Shown one piece after another: positions 1 through 8,810 of a stretch of 28,551 nt of DNA. The notes beneath the pieces were generated by a model, which ran no database searches, was not told the origin of the DNA, and was given only the letters and a program-made list of their open reading frames with translations. This stretch comes from Flavobacterium psychrophilum (GTDB taxonomy: Bacteria; Bacteroidota; Bacteroidia; Flavobacteriales; Flavobacteriaceae), in contig CALPPS020000025.1 of the NCBI GenBank assembly GCA_943325515.2, forward strand, positions 1 through 28,551. Direction: 5' to 3'. Made by a program: the position numbers and the translations under genes. The first letter of the stretch is position 1. Each line of letters starts with the position of its first letter.

Positions 1-2075
1 GCCCAATCAAATTGTTTGTTGGCTTGAACTAACGCTTCAATCATTTGCATACTATTTTGAACATGCACATTATCATCGGCTGTGCCATGAATTAGTAAAA
101 AGTTTCCTTTTAACTTACTCACATGATTAATTGGTGAATTCTCGTCATATCCACTAGCATTTTCTTGAGGGGTTTGTAAATAACGCTCTGTGTAAATACT
201 ATCATAAAAACGCCAATTGGTGACTGGAGCAACGGCAATCGCCATTTTGAAAACATCGGCACCTTTGAACAAACAGTTGCTTGACATGAAGCCACCATAA
301 GACCAGCCAAATATACCAATTCTTGTTTTATCAACATAAGAATAGTTTCCTATCACTTTTGCAGCGTCTATTTGATCTTCTACTTCCAGTTTCCCTAATT
401 GGTTTTGTGTACATTTTTTAAAAGCTGCACCTTTAAATCCTGTGCCTCTTCCATCTACACAAGCAATAATATAGCCTTGTTGTGCCAGCATCATAAACCA
501 ATAATCATTGGCAGTATTCCATTTGTTATCTACTTGTTGGCTTCCTGGTCCGGAATATTGGTACATAAAAACGGGATATTTTTTATTGGCATCAAAATCG
601 GTTGGTTTTATCATCCACGCATTGAGTTTATTGCCTTTTTCAGTAATGAGTTCAAAGAATTCTTTGGTTGGTAGATTGTATTTTTTTACTTTTTCAGCTA
701 ACGTTTTGTTATCAATAATGGATTGCATTTGTTTCCCATCATTGGTGCTGTTTAAAGTATTGATTGTCGGTTGACTTGAACTGGAAAAAGAGTTGATAAA
801 AAATTGAAAGTTTGGACTAAAAGTAGCACTGTTTGTTCCCACTTGCTGTGATAGTTTCAGTTTGTTTTTACCATCCAATCCTATTTTATAAACGTCTCTA
901 ATGGTTGAACCGTTTTCTACGGATTGATAGTAGATCGTTTTATTTTTTTCGTCAAAACCATAGTAAGCCGTTACTTCCCAATTGCCCTTGGTAACTTGGT
1001 TTTTCAGTTTGCCTGTTTTGTCGTATAAATAGATGTGATTGGACCCATCTTTTTCCGATGTCCAGATGAAGCTGTTGTCTTTTAGAAAAGTCAAATTATC
1101 GGTAACGTCAATATAGGCTTTGTCTTTTTCGTTTAAAACTATTTTTGAAGTTGCTGTTGTACCATCAATAAAAAGCAAGTCTAAATTATCTTGATGACGG
1201 TTTAAAATTTGAGCAGCAAGCACATTAGCATCGTTAGTCCATTTTATACGTGCAATATAAAAATCATTATAATTGCTCAAATCAACCGTTTTTGAACTAC
1301 CAGAAGCAACATCATAAACTAGTAGCGCCACTTTTGAATTTTTTTCACCCGCTTTTGGATACTTGAATGTTTCTACTGTTGGGTACAATTCTTTTTTAAA
1401 AATGTTCATTGAAAACTCTGGAACTTCAGTTTCGTCAAAACGAATAAAGGCAAGCTTTTTACTATCGGCGCTCCAATCGTAAGCTTTAACAAAGGCAAAT
1501 TCTTCTTCGTAAACCCAATCCGTAATACCGTTAATAATGCTGTTCTTTTTACCATCGGTAGTGACTTGAGTAGTTTTTTGGGAAGCAATATCATAGATGA
1601 ATAGATTATTTTCTTTAGCAAAACCAATTTTAGTGCCATCTGGTGAAAATGTAGGTTGTTGCACTTGTTCCAGTATTTTGGTCAACTTTTTGGTATCTAT
1701 ATTAAACAGAAAAAAATTGGCAGTAAAGGAATAACGGAAGATTTGATTAGAATTATTTGCCAATAACATTTGTTTCTCATCTTTGCTAAAAACAAAACTA
1801 TCTATTCCGTCTGCAAGTTCCGGAAAGCTTTTTGTGTCAATTATTGTGTTTACTTTTTTTAAGGTGGCAAAATCATACAAATCAATTTGTGAACTTCGTG
1901 TAGCTCGATCGAAATTGAGCACTGTATATTGATTAGTATTTTTCATGGCGAATAATTCATCCATTGTTTCAGGTCTAAAAACACCTGAGTATATTTCTTC
2001 AACAGACAGTTTTTGTTGGGCTACTGCTGAAAAGCACACAAATAAAAATAGAATGATGGCAAGTTTTGATTTCAT
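1..2075 (-). CDS. S9B family dipeptidyl peptidase IV / prolyl tripeptidyl peptidase, 3' end cut by window
   Basis: Translating the minus strand from the ATG at 2073-2075 gives an open frame of 691 codons that runs off the left edge, so the C-terminus is missing. It opens with a signal peptide ending in a VAQQ-like site, which points to export to the periplasm or cell surface. The following beta-propeller region contains DWVYEEEF (about residue 188), the paired glutamates that bind the free N-terminus of substrates in DPP IV-type enzymes. The nucleophile motif GWSYGG is at about residue 592 and the catalytic Asp lies in HGTADDN near residue 668. The catalytic His must lie beyond the window. 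Family knowledge says such enzymes release Xaa-Pro di- or tripeptides during peptide feeding. The exact di- versus tripeptidyl specificity cannot be told from sequence. The reading frame is intact across the visible part. Confidence 0.93.
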   Translation of the reverse strand, partial: MKSKLAIILFLFVCFSAVAQQKLSVEEIYSGVFRPETMDELFAMKNTNQYTVLNFDRATRSSQIDLYDFATLKKVNTIIDTKSFPELADGIDSFVFSKDEKQMLLANNSNQIFRYSFTANFFLFNIDTKKLTKILEQVQQPTFSPDGTKIGFAKENNLFIYDIASQKTTQVTTDGKKNSIINGITDWVYEEEFAFVKAYDWSADSKKLAFIRFDETEVPEFSMNIFKKELYPTVETFKYPKAGEKNSKVALLVYDVASGSSKTVDLSNYNDFYIARIKWTNDANVLAAQILNRHQDNLDLLFIDGTTATSKIVLNEKDKAYIDVTDNLTFLKDNSFIWTSEKDGSNHIYLYDKTGKLKNQVTKGNWEVTAYYGFDEKNKTIYYQSVENGSTIRDVYKIGLDGKNKLKLSQQVGTNSATFSPNFQFFINSFSSSSQPTINTLNSTNDGKQMQSIIDNKTLAEKVKKYNLPTKEFFELITEKGNKLNAWMIKPTDFDANKKYPVFMYQYSGPGSQQVDNKWNTANDYWFMMLAQQGYIIACVDGRGTGFKGAAFKKCTQNQLGKLEVEDQIDAAKVIGNYSYVDKTRIGIFGWSYGGFMSSNCLFKGADVFKMAIAVAPVTNWRFYDSIYTERYLQTPQENASGYDENSPINHVSKLKGNFLLIHGTADDNVHVQNSMQMIEALVQANKQFDW

Positions 2076-2302
2076 TTAAAATTTTGATTTTAAAAACTGT
2101 CAATTTTAGTGAAAAATTTATAAATAACCGCATATTTTCGTGTGAAAAAGCATATTTAACCTGATAATAAGGTAAAATGTTGGAAGTGTGTTTTTAAACC
2201 TGTTCTGCAAAGAGTATCCAATAATATGCAGCAGGAGTTTATGTAATAAAGTATCTTAAAATGAAAAGACCAAGCTTGCAGATTTGAGGTAGTGGACTCA
2301 TT

Positions 2303-2728
2303 TTATGCTTCGAGAATCGCTTTTATAATTGCCTCGACAGTTAAGTTTTTTGCCCAAATAATTTCCGAATTTAAAATTTCTTGTGGTGAAACATAGGAAG
2401 TATTAATTTTTATGGCAATTAATTTATTTCCATTTTTTTTACTTTGTGCTAATTCAAAATTTATCCAATTTTTATAACCAATCTCTATGTAGTCATTATT
2501 CCAAGAATTGGCATACTTACCAATAATACAAAGAGTATATTCTGTCGTATTTATTTTTTTTGTTAAGCCAGCTTTAACTGCAGGAATTTCGGATGTCTTT
2601 ATTTTAGAAGTTAATTTATCATTGAAAGAAATTTCAAATAGGTCATTAGCACTTAAAGCATTCAATAAAAATTTGTAATCCTTGTCATTTTCATAATCAA
2701 AGCTAATGAAAATTGATTTTTTGGCCAT
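2303..2728 (-). CDS. TIR-like protein of the ThsB/DUF1863 type (orphan)
   Basis: This 141-residue protein starts with KSIFISFDYEND, the beta-1 strand and loop typical of the MTH538/DUF1863 TIR-like fold. It ends with a second conserved block, W88-I-N-F-E92-LAQ followed by NGNKLIAIKI, which matches the W..wE...a...gk.iigv pattern of the family. E92 is the likely catalytic or structural glutamate. Thoeris ThsB proteins have this fold and make a cyclic ADP-ribose isomer after phage infection, which activates the NAD-degrading partner ThsA. No ThsA-like gene or other effector is present on either side (S9 peptidase on one, AT-rich spacer and tRNA-Phe on the other), so the protein is an orphan here. 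It may sense stress, act with a distant effector, or bind a nucleotide-derived ligand. The fold call is firm; the defence role is inferred. Confidence 0.8.
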   Translation of the reverse strand: MAKKSIFISFDYENDKDYKFLLNALSANDLFEISFNDKLTSKIKTSEIPAVKAGLTKKINTTEYTLCIIGKYANSWNNDYIEIGYKNWINFELAQSKKNGNKLIAIKINTSYVSPQEILNSEIIWAKNLTVEAIIKAILEA

Positions 2729-3196
2729 TATATTTTATTTTAAATTTATTTATTTTTTAACATGTTAGTTTCTTAAGTCTTCCTATGACTTATTAATAAA
2801 TTGTTTATTGGCAAATATTCAAATTCCTTTGCTTTTTCAAATTAAAATAATCTTAAATTATAGTTAAGTTAAAATGCTATTTAAAAGGTTTTTAATTTTT
2901 AAAAATAAACTTTGTAAATATATAGAGTCATAAAATATTTCTTTTTAATGCAGATTAAAAAATGAATTAATTAATATTAAAATTTCTTGTCCTAAAAAAG
3001 TCTTACACTAAAGTATAAAATACAGGTCGAAAGTCTAGCAATGTTGTTAGTAAGCAAAGGGATTTACTTGACCAAATTTCATTTAAAACGATAAATGAGA
3101 AGTAACTACAAATAAACTTTTAAGTATTTAAATATGGTTACAGATTTTGTAAACAAATTGAAAATTGTTTTACACAATGTTTTTAAAGAAAACAGA
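2729..3196. other. AT-rich spacer with no recognisable gene
   Basis: About 470 bases between the TIR-like gene and the tRNA-Phe terminator. Both strands are dense in stop codons and no frame gives a protein-like product. Base composition is very AT-rich even for this genome. I see only a short six-pair hairpin (TCATTT/AAATGA near 3080-3100). The promoter of the TIR-like gene should lie at the low-coordinate end, but no clean TAnnTTTG box is visible. The position just downstream of a tRNA suggests a former insertion site, but no attachment repeat or integrase is seen. Confidence 0.5.
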
Positions 3197-3230
3197 AAAC
3201 CCTTGAAAATCAATAGATTATCAAGGGTTT
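3197..3230 (-). terminator. Rho-independent terminator of tRNA-Phe
   Basis: A perfect ten-base inverted repeat, AAACCCTTGA (3197-3206) and TCAAGGGTTT (3221-3230), begins four bases past the 3' end of tRNA-Phe on the minus strand. It is followed by a T-rich stretch (TTCTGTTTTC). Confidence 0.8.
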
Positions 3231-3233
3231 AAG

Positions 3234-3306
3234 TGGTACCTCCAGGAATCGAACCAGGGACACATGGATTTTCAGTCCATTGCTCTACCAACTGAGCTAA
3301 GGTACC
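3234..3306 (-). tRNA. tRNA-Phe (anticodon GAA)
   Basis: The minus strand folds into a standard 73-nt tRNA. The acceptor stem GGTACCT/AGGTACC is followed by the D-arm and then an anticodon arm ATGGA-CTGAAAA-TCCAT with anticodon GAA. The T-arm is CCTGG-TTCGATT-CCAGG and the discriminator base is A. CCA is not encoded (the next bases are CTT), so it must be added by the CCA-adding enzyme. The terminator follows directly. The neighbouring coaX gene is divergent. Confidence 0.97.
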
Positions 3307-3378
3307 TTTTTTGATGAGGGTGCAAATATAGAACGATTTTTAATTTATCCAAAACAAATACTAAAAAAAAACTATTCG

Positions 3379-3386
3379 TACCTTAG
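3379..3386 (+). promoter_or_regulatory. Possible -7 promoter element for coaX operon
   Basis: TACCTTAG lies 19 bases before the coaX start and is one base off the Bacteroidota -7 consensus TAnnTTTG. No clear -33 TTG is seen at the expected spacing, so this is a weak call. Confidence 0.35.
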
Positions 3387-3405
3387 CCCTATCAAAAACA
3401 CCTAT

Positions 3406-4134
3406 ATGCTTTTAGCCATTGATGTTGGAAATACCAGAATTAAAGCCGCTTTATTTGAGGCAAATACGCTTGTAGAGACCTTTGTTTTTGGCAAAGAAGA
3501 ATTTATTTCTCGGGTAGCATTTTTTTTGGAATTGCATCCAAAAACTAAAACTATTGTTGTAGTAGCTGTTGGAAATCTTGAAAAAAAGCTACTTTCAAGT
3601 TTTGAAAATAGACTTTCAATTGTTTACATTACCAATGAAAGTAAGTTCCCTTTTCAAAATTTATATACCACTCCTACAACACTTGGAATTGACAGAATGG
3701 TTCTAGCAACTGGGGCAGTTATAACATTTCCTGCTCAAAACAGATTGATTATTGACGCTGGCACCTGCATTACTTATGATTTTGTAGATGAGAATAATAA
3801 TTATTTGGGAGGTGCTATTTCTCCTGGATTACGCATTCGATATGAGGCTTTACATCAACAAACTGCAAAATTACCACTGTTATCAAAAACTTATGCCGAA
3901 AATTTCATTGGAAATTCTACTGAAGAATCAATTCATTCAGGTGTTGTAAATGGTGTAATTCATGAAATTAGTGGGTTTATTGAAGAATATAGAAACCAAT
4001 ACGCTAAATTTATCATAATTTTAACGGGTGGCGATGGAGTATTTTTGGCTAAACGATTAAAAAATACCATATTTGCCAATTCAAATTTTCTGCTTGAAAG
4101 TTTGAACCAAACTTTTCAATACAATCAAAAATGA
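3406..4134 (+). CDS. coaX: Type III pantothenate kinase
   Basis: CoaX phosphorylates pantothenate to 4'-phosphopantothenate, the first step of coenzyme A synthesis, in the cytoplasm. The 242-residue length is normal for the family. The N-terminal DVGNTRIKAALFE is the first ASKHA phosphate-binding loop. TLGIDRMVLATGA carries the GxDR motif, and IIDAGTCITYD near residue 118 is the second phosphate loop with the catalytic Asp region. GGAISPGLRIR and GNSTEESIHSGV follow as in other CoaX proteins. Type III enzymes need a monovalent cation and are not feedback-inhibited by CoA. The last four bases (ATGA) overlap the start of the next gene, which shows translational coupling to the envelope genes downstream. 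Confidence 0.96.
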   Translation: MLLAIDVGNTRIKAALFEANTLVETFVFGKEEFISRVAFFLELHPKTKTIVVVAVGNLEKKLLSSFENRLSIVYITNESKFPFQNLYTTPTTLGIDRMVLATGAVITFPAQNRLIIDAGTCITYDFVDENNNYLGGAISPGLRIRYEALHQQTAKLPLLSKTYAENFIGNSTEESIHSGVVNGVIHEISGFIEEYRNQYAKFIIILTGGDGVFLAKRLKNTIFANSNFLLESLNQTFQYNQK

Positions 4135-5402
4135 TTAAAAAAATTATAGTAAGCTGCTGTTTACTTTTTTCATTAGCAACATGGGCGCAAGAAGGAACAT
4201 CATCTCCTTATTCTTTTTACGGAATTGGTGATGTTAAATTTAAAGGAACTGTTGATACACGATCTATGGGAGGAATTGCTGTTTTTCCTGACAGTATTCA
4301 CATCAATCTTCAAAATCCTGCACAATTTGCTAGCTTGAAACTATCTAGTCTTACTATTGGTGGTACTTATGCTAATTCTAAAACAAAATCTGAAACGCAA
4401 GAAGAAAAATCTAGAAGAACCACTATGGATTATCTTGCTGTTGGAATTCCAGTTGGAAAATTAGGCATTGGTTTTGGGCTTGTTCCTTATTCCTCTGTTG
4501 GCTATAAAATTGGGAAAACAGTTTATGAAACAAATAGTGCTGGAGATACCCTGCGAGCTATTTATTCTAAGTATAACGGTTTAGGTGGTGTCAACAAAGT
4601 TTTCATAGGTGCTGGATATAAAATCACTAAGAAAATAAACTTTGGAGTTGATGTTCAATATAATTTTGGAACGATTACGACCACCAATTTGCACTACCAA
4701 AGTGATGTTCAATACGGAACTAGAGAAAATAATTCTTCAAATGCTCAAGGGTTTAACATTGATTTAGGGTTGACCTACCAAGCTAATGTAAACAAAAAAC
4801 ACTCTTTCTTCAGCAGTTTAACTTATACACCACAATCAAACCTAAAATTTGGAAATTCTAGAAGTATAGACATTATACAATTTTTGAGTTCAGGTGCTGT
4901 AAGTGTAATAGAAACACAAGAGGCAATAGTTGCTAATACAACTATAAAATTACCTTCAAAATTAACTTTTGGAAATGGTTTTGGTGAAGTCAAAAAATGG
5001 TTAGTTGGTGCCGAAGTAACTTTATTAAATAATAGTGTGCTATCCAATCGTTTTGTTGATATTAATGGGGCAACTTTTGAAAACGCTACTCGTTATAGTT
5101 TAGGGGGTTATTTTATTCCTAATTACAACTCTTATTCAAGCTATTTTAAAAAGGTAACTTACAGAGGTGGATTGCGATATGAAAATACTGGACTAGTAAT
5201 TCAAAATCAATCTATAACCGATTATGCTATTAATGTTGGTTTGGGCTTACCTTTAGGAGGTACTTTTTCTAATATTAATATTGGTCTTGAAATGGGCAAA
5301 AGAGGCACAAATTACAACAATTTAGTAGAAGAAAAGTATTTCAATATCAGTTTAGGTCTTTCACTAAGCGAAAGATGGTTTGTGAAACGTAAATTCGACT
5401 AA
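4131..5402 (+). CDS. Outer-membrane beta-barrel protein, conserved in Flavobacteriia
   Basis: This 423-residue protein has a signal peptide (MIKKIIVSCCLLFSLATWAQ). The mature part alternates polar and apolar residues, with many Gly, Tyr and Thr, as expected for a transmembrane beta-barrel. SSPYSFYGIGDVKFKGTVD near the N-terminus and the NPAQFASL segment resemble FadL/OmpP1-like and related Flavobacterium outer-membrane proteins, though not closely enough to name a substrate. The C-terminus ends in aromatic and basic residues (SERWFVKRKFD), a form common in outer-membrane proteins of this phylum. It overlaps coaX by four bases and lies twelve bases before the TPR gene, so it sits in the same operon. 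Location is well supported; transport function is unknown. Confidence 0.75.
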   Translation: MIKKIIVSCCLLFSLATWAQEGTSSPYSFYGIGDVKFKGTVDTRSMGGIAVFPDSIHINLQNPAQFASLKLSSLTIGGTYANSKTKSETQEEKSRRTTMDYLAVGIPVGKLGIGFGLVPYSSVGYKIGKTVYETNSAGDTLRAIYSKYNGLGGVNKVFIGAGYKITKKINFGVDVQYNFGTITTTNLHYQSDVQYGTRENNSSNAQGFNIDLGLTYQANVNKKHSFFSSLTYTPQSNLKFGNSRSIDIIQFLSSGAVSVIETQEAIVANTTIKLPSKLTFGNGFGEVKKWLVGAEVTLLNNSVLSNRFVDINGATFENATRYSLGGYFIPNYNSYSSYFKKVTYRGGLRYENTGLVIQNQSITDYAINVGLGLPLGGTFSNINIGLEMGKRGTNYNNLVEEKYFNISLGLSLSERWFVKRKFD

Positions 5403-5413
5403 ACCCTTACATT

Positions 5414-6688
5414 ATGAAAGCTATTTTTTCTTTACTGGGTTTATTTTTTGTTATCTCAATCAATGCTCAAAAAATTGATTGTTCAGCAAAAATAGGAGCC
5501 TATCAAGAATTATTTCTAGCAAAGAATATGTCTGAGACTTTTGACACTTGGAGTGACGTAAGAAAATATTGCCCAAAAGAAAGCGAAACGATTTATAATG
5601 ATGGCTTCAAAATACTGCAATACAAAATAGATAATGCAGCCAATGCAGAAGAAAAAGAAACTTGGGTTCGCGATGAACTAAAGCTTTATGACCAATACCA
5701 TATAAACTTTCCATTAACCACTGCAGACTACGAAGTCAATAAAGCCATGGCTTTATATGATAATAAAATAGAAGCTAAAGAAGAAATCTTTAGTTTATTA
5801 CAAAGTGGTTTTGCTAAAGCTTCCAACTATATCACCAATGCCAGTGCCATATACACCTATTTTAGCCTGTGTTTTGAAAAATACAAAGCCGATGATAAAA
5901 AATTCACTGCTGAACAAGTGCTCGACAACTATATGCTCGTAAATTTCATGCTTACCCAATTGCAAGTGTCTAATGCTAAAAAAATATCTGAATACAAAAC
6001 TGCACAAAGAGGAATCAATGCACTAGCAAGAGATTTGGCAACTTGTGATAATTTAGGAAATTACTACACTAGTAATTACTCAAAACACTCCGAAGATGTT
6101 AATTGGATAACAACCGCATTGACCAATCTTTCTGGAAAATGCAGTGCTAAACCAATATTCAACACTATGGCTGAAAAGCTATATGCTAGTAAAGTCACAT
6201 CTCAATCTGCCTATTTTATGGCATTAGCTTCCACAAAACAAAGAAAGTTTAAAGAAGCTATTGCTTTTTATAATGAAGCAGCTGATTTAGAAACAACCCC
6301 CGAAGAAAAAGCAAAAATATACTATACTTTAGCAACAGGATTATTAGCTAACGACATGACTAAATCTAGAGAAAATTTAAATAAAGCTTTAGCATTTGAT
6401 CCAAAAATGGGTAAAGCTTACATATTCATGGCACAACTTTATTCCGATGCTGCTGAAAAATGTGGTCAAACTGATTTTGAAAAGAAAGCAATATTTTACC
6501 TGGCCCAACAAACAGTAAAAAAAGCAGGTATAGCTGATTCAAAATTAAAGCAAACTGCTGATAAAATGAGTGAAGATTATACTAAAAAAACCGTAACCCA
6601 ATCGGAAATCAAAAAAGCAAAAATGAACGGAAAATCAATAAAAATTGATTGTTGGATTAACGAAACCATTACTTTTCCTTCTAAATAA
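5414..6688 (+). CDS. Secreted TPR-repeat protein
   Basis: This 424-residue protein has a signal peptide (ISINAQ cleavage region) and a mostly helical body. Tetratricopeptide-like units lie at about residues 265-360 (AYFMALASTKQRKFKEAIAFYNEAADLE and following, split here only as a description of position). Two cysteines early in the mature protein (KIDC and RKYC) may form a disulfide. TPR proteins act as periplasmic scaffolds. Placement between an outer-membrane protein and lptC suggests a role in envelope assembly, but this is inference. The stop codon TAA shares its last A with the ATG of lptC, so the two genes are coupled. Confidence 0.78.
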   Translation: MKAIFSLLGLFFVISINAQKIDCSAKIGAYQELFLAKNMSETFDTWSDVRKYCPKESETIYNDGFKILQYKIDNAANAEEKETWVRDELKLYDQYHINFPLTTADYEVNKAMALYDNKIEAKEEIFSLLQSGFAKASNYITNASAIYTYFSLCFEKYKADDKKFTAEQVLDNYMLVNFMLTQLQVSNAKKISEYKTAQRGINALARDLATCDNLGNYYTSNYSKHSEDVNWITTALTNLSGKCSAKPIFNTMAEKLYASKVTSQSAYFMALASTKQRKFKEAIAFYNEAADLETTPEEKAKIYYTLATGLLANDMTKSRENLNKALAFDPKMGKAYIFMAQLYSDAAEKCGQTDFEKKAIFYLAQQTVKKAGIADSKLKQTADKMSEDYTKKTVTQSEIKKAKMNGKSIKIDCWINETITFPSK

Positions 6689-7239
6689 TGAGATATCTAT
6701 CTAGAAATAGTATTCCCTTTTTGTTAGCACTTTTATCTTGTGTGACAATTATATCTTGTGAAAGCAATTTTCGTGATGTTCAAAAAATGAGCGTTTCTGA
6801 ATTCACCCCAAGTAGCGATGCAGATTCTATCAATTTAAAATATACTGATTCAGGAAGAATAACCGCCAATCTAGTTAGTCCTAAAATGCTAGATTATGCC
6901 ACAGTTAAATTTCCTTTTACTGAATTTCCAAAAGGGATGCATCTTACCTTATATGATAAAAATGGAAAAGAAACTTATATTGAGGGAAACTATGCTACAT
7001 CTGATAAGTCAACCAATATCATTGACTTACAAGGGAAAGTAAAAATATCCAATCAAAATGGCGAACAACTGGAAACAGAGCAATTGTATTATGACCAAAA
7101 GAATGAATGGTTTTTTACCGAAAAAAAGTTTAAATTTACTTCACTAAAAGGAGTTTCCTATGGAGAAGGAATTGATTTTAGTAAAGATTTCAAAAAAGTA
7201 AATTCTCAAAAAATATCAGGACAAGTTCAATCAGAATAA
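6688..7239 (+). CDS. lptC: LPS export ABC transporter periplasmic protein LptC
   Basis: LptC passes lipopolysaccharide from the LptBFG inner-membrane transporter to the periplasmic bridge LptA. The 183-residue product begins with a hydrophobic segment ending in a lipobox-like IISC, so in this phylum it is probably a lipoprotein rather than a single-pass membrane protein. The rest is a beta-jellyroll-like sequence. The stretch ITANLVSPKMLDYAT, followed by FTEFPKGMHLTLYDKNGKE and the pattern EGNYATSD...IDLQGKVKISNQNGEQLETEQLYYD, is the recognisable LptC/OstA-like repeat. It starts within the stop codon of the TPR gene. The other lpt genes are not in the window. Confidence 0.88.
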   Translation: MRYLSRNSIPFLLALLSCVTIISCESNFRDVQKMSVSEFTPSSDADSINLKYTDSGRITANLVSPKMLDYATVKFPFTEFPKGMHLTLYDKNGKETYIEGNYATSDKSTNIIDLQGKVKISNQNGEQLETEQLYYDQKNEWFFTEKKFKFTSLKGVSYGEGIDFSKDFKKVNSQKISGQVQSE

Positions 7240-7241
7240 CT

Positions 7242-7439
7242 ATGAATTATTTAAAATTTACCCAATACGCCTATTTAATTGCTGGAATTCTTGTTGCTAT
7301 TGAAAGTTATAATCAATTCCAAGCTGGCAATAATGATAAAGCCATCATCATGGGAATTTTTACCCTTGTTGCCATTTTTATGTTCTTCTTCAGAAGAAAT
7401 TTTGCTAAGAAATTTGCAGAGCGAAATAAAAAATCATAA
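7242..7439 (+). CDS. Small two-helix membrane protein, function unknown
   Basis: This 65-residue protein has two hydrophobic helices (about residues 8-22 and 36-50) and a basic C-terminal tail (RRNFAKKFAERNKKS), so both ends probably face the cytoplasm. It lies two bases after lptC and three bases before the CNNM gene, so it is part of the same transcript. I do not recognise a named family. The tight spacing and conserved-looking topology support it as a real gene. Confidence 0.72.
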   Translation: MNYLKFTQYAYLIAGILVAIESYNQFQAGNNDKAIIMGIFTLVAIFMFFFRRNFAKKFAERNKKS

Positions 7440-7442
7440 CAC

Positions 7443-8702
7443 ATGGAAATCGGAATAATCATCTTGTGTTTGATACTTTCCGCTTTTTTTTCAGGAATGG
7501 AAATTGCTTTTGTTTCCTCCAATAAAATCTATCTTGAAATAGAAAAAAAACAATCCGATTTTATTTCAAAAATCCTAACAAAACTCACTCAAAAACCATC
7601 AAAATTTATTGCTACTATGCTTATTGGCAATAATATTGCTATGGTAGTTTATGGTTTTTTTATGGGAGATTTATTAATGCATTGGTTAAATAGTTTTGGA
7701 TTTAATTTTTCAGATTTAACCAATTTATTGTTGCAAACAATCCTCTCTACATTGATAGTGTTAATGACGTCTGAATTTTTACCCAAAGTATTTTTTCAGA
7801 TATATGCTAACAGTTTCATTAAGTTTTTTGCTTTGCCAGCCTATTTCTTCTACAATTTATTCTATTATATCTCTTCAATATTACTTGGAGTATCCGATTT
7901 TATATTAAAAAAATTTTTTAAAACCGAAGGTGATCAAATTACACTTTCTTTTAGCAAAGTAGAATTAGGTAATTATATCTCAGAACAAATGAATGCTGTG
8001 ACTGACCATGAAACGGTAGATTCTGAAATTCAGATTTTTCAAAATGCGCTAGAGTTTTCTGCCGTAAAAGCAAGAGATATTATGACGCCTAGAACAGAAC
8101 TAGTTGCGATAGATTTATATAGTTCTATAGTTGATTTGAGAGACCTTTTTATAAAAACTGGTTATTCTAAAATAGTGATATACCTCAACACTTTAGACGA
8201 CATTGTAGGCTATGTGCATTCCTTTGAATTGTTCAAAAAACCTAGAAGCATTAAATCAATACTTATACCAGTAGAATTTGTTCCAGAAACTATTTTTATA
8301 AAAGACACCATGAATTTGCTTACCAAGAAAAGAAAAAGCGTGGCAGTAGTTCTAGACGAATATGGTGGCACTTCGGGAATTATTACTATGGAAGATATTG
8401 TGGAAGAACTTTTTGGAGAAATTGAAGACGAACATGATACTGAGGAAACCTTAATCGAAAATCAATTAGACCATTCTAATTATTTGTTTTCCACTAGATT
8501 AGACGTTGAATATATAAATGAAACCTATAAATTAAACATTCCTGAAAGTGATTCTTATGGTACTTTGGGTGGTTTTATTGTAGATTTTACCAAAGAAATT
8601 CCTCAAAAAGGAGAAAAAATTACTGTTGGGAACTTCCAATTTATAATAGAAGAGGCTACTAATAAGAAAATAGAATTAGTAAAAATGACATTATTAGATT
8701 AA
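7443..8702 (+). CDS. CNNM/DUF21 and CBS-domain membrane protein (HlyC/CorC family)
   Basis: This 419-residue protein has the full three-part layout of the family. The N-terminal DUF21/CNNM membrane domain (residues 1 to about 190, opening with FFSGMEIAFVSSNK) is followed by a pair of CBS domains (about 200-335). The first CBS begins with AVKARDIMTPRTELVAID, and the second includes KRKSVAVVLDEYGGTSGII. A C-terminal CorC/HlyC domain (about 345-419) ends the protein. Relatives bind adenine nucleotides in the CBS pair and are linked to Mg or Co export and, in gliding Bacteroidota, to GldE. This copy is not beside gldD, so the GldE name is not justified. It ends the tightly packed coaX operon. Confidence 0.9.
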   Translation: MEIGIIILCLILSAFFSGMEIAFVSSNKIYLEIEKKQSDFISKILTKLTQKPSKFIATMLIGNNIAMVVYGFFMGDLLMHWLNSFGFNFSDLTNLLLQTILSTLIVLMTSEFLPKVFFQIYANSFIKFFALPAYFFYNLFYYISSILLGVSDFILKKFFKTEGDQITLSFSKVELGNYISEQMNAVTDHETVDSEIQIFQNALEFSAVKARDIMTPRTELVAIDLYSSIVDLRDLFIKTGYSKIVIYLNTLDDIVGYVHSFELFKKPRSIKSILIPVEFVPETIFIKDTMNLLTKKRKSVAVVLDEYGGTSGIITMEDIVEELFGEIEDEHDTEETLIENQLDHSNYLFSTRLDVEYINETYKLNIPESDSYGTLGGFIVDFTKEIPQKGEKITVGNFQFIIEEATNKKIELVKMTLLD

Positions 8703-8771
8703 AATTCATAAAAAAATCAAAAATTAGTAGAAATTATAACGGTGTGAGTATTATTATTTCACAGATAATTG

Positions 8772-8779
8772 TATTTTCG
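8772..8779 (+). promoter_or_regulatory. -7 promoter element for the ppiD-like gene
   Basis: TATTTTCG, a one-base variant of TAnnTTTG, lies 31 bases before the start codon in the only sizeable gap (108 bases) of this co-directional gene run. Confidence 0.45.
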
Positions 8780-8810
8780 CAAACTGAATTAAAATTTAAC
8801 AAGAATAGAA

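Noticed and set aside
1406..1639. Separate minus-strand reading frame inside the S9 peptidase
   Set aside because: It is a shadow of the peptidase gene in another frame; the peptidase frame has intact family motifs throughout.
7443..8702. GldE gliding protein
   Set aside because: The domain layout matches, but GldE is normally beside gldD, which is not here, and the wider CNNM/CorC family explains it equally well.
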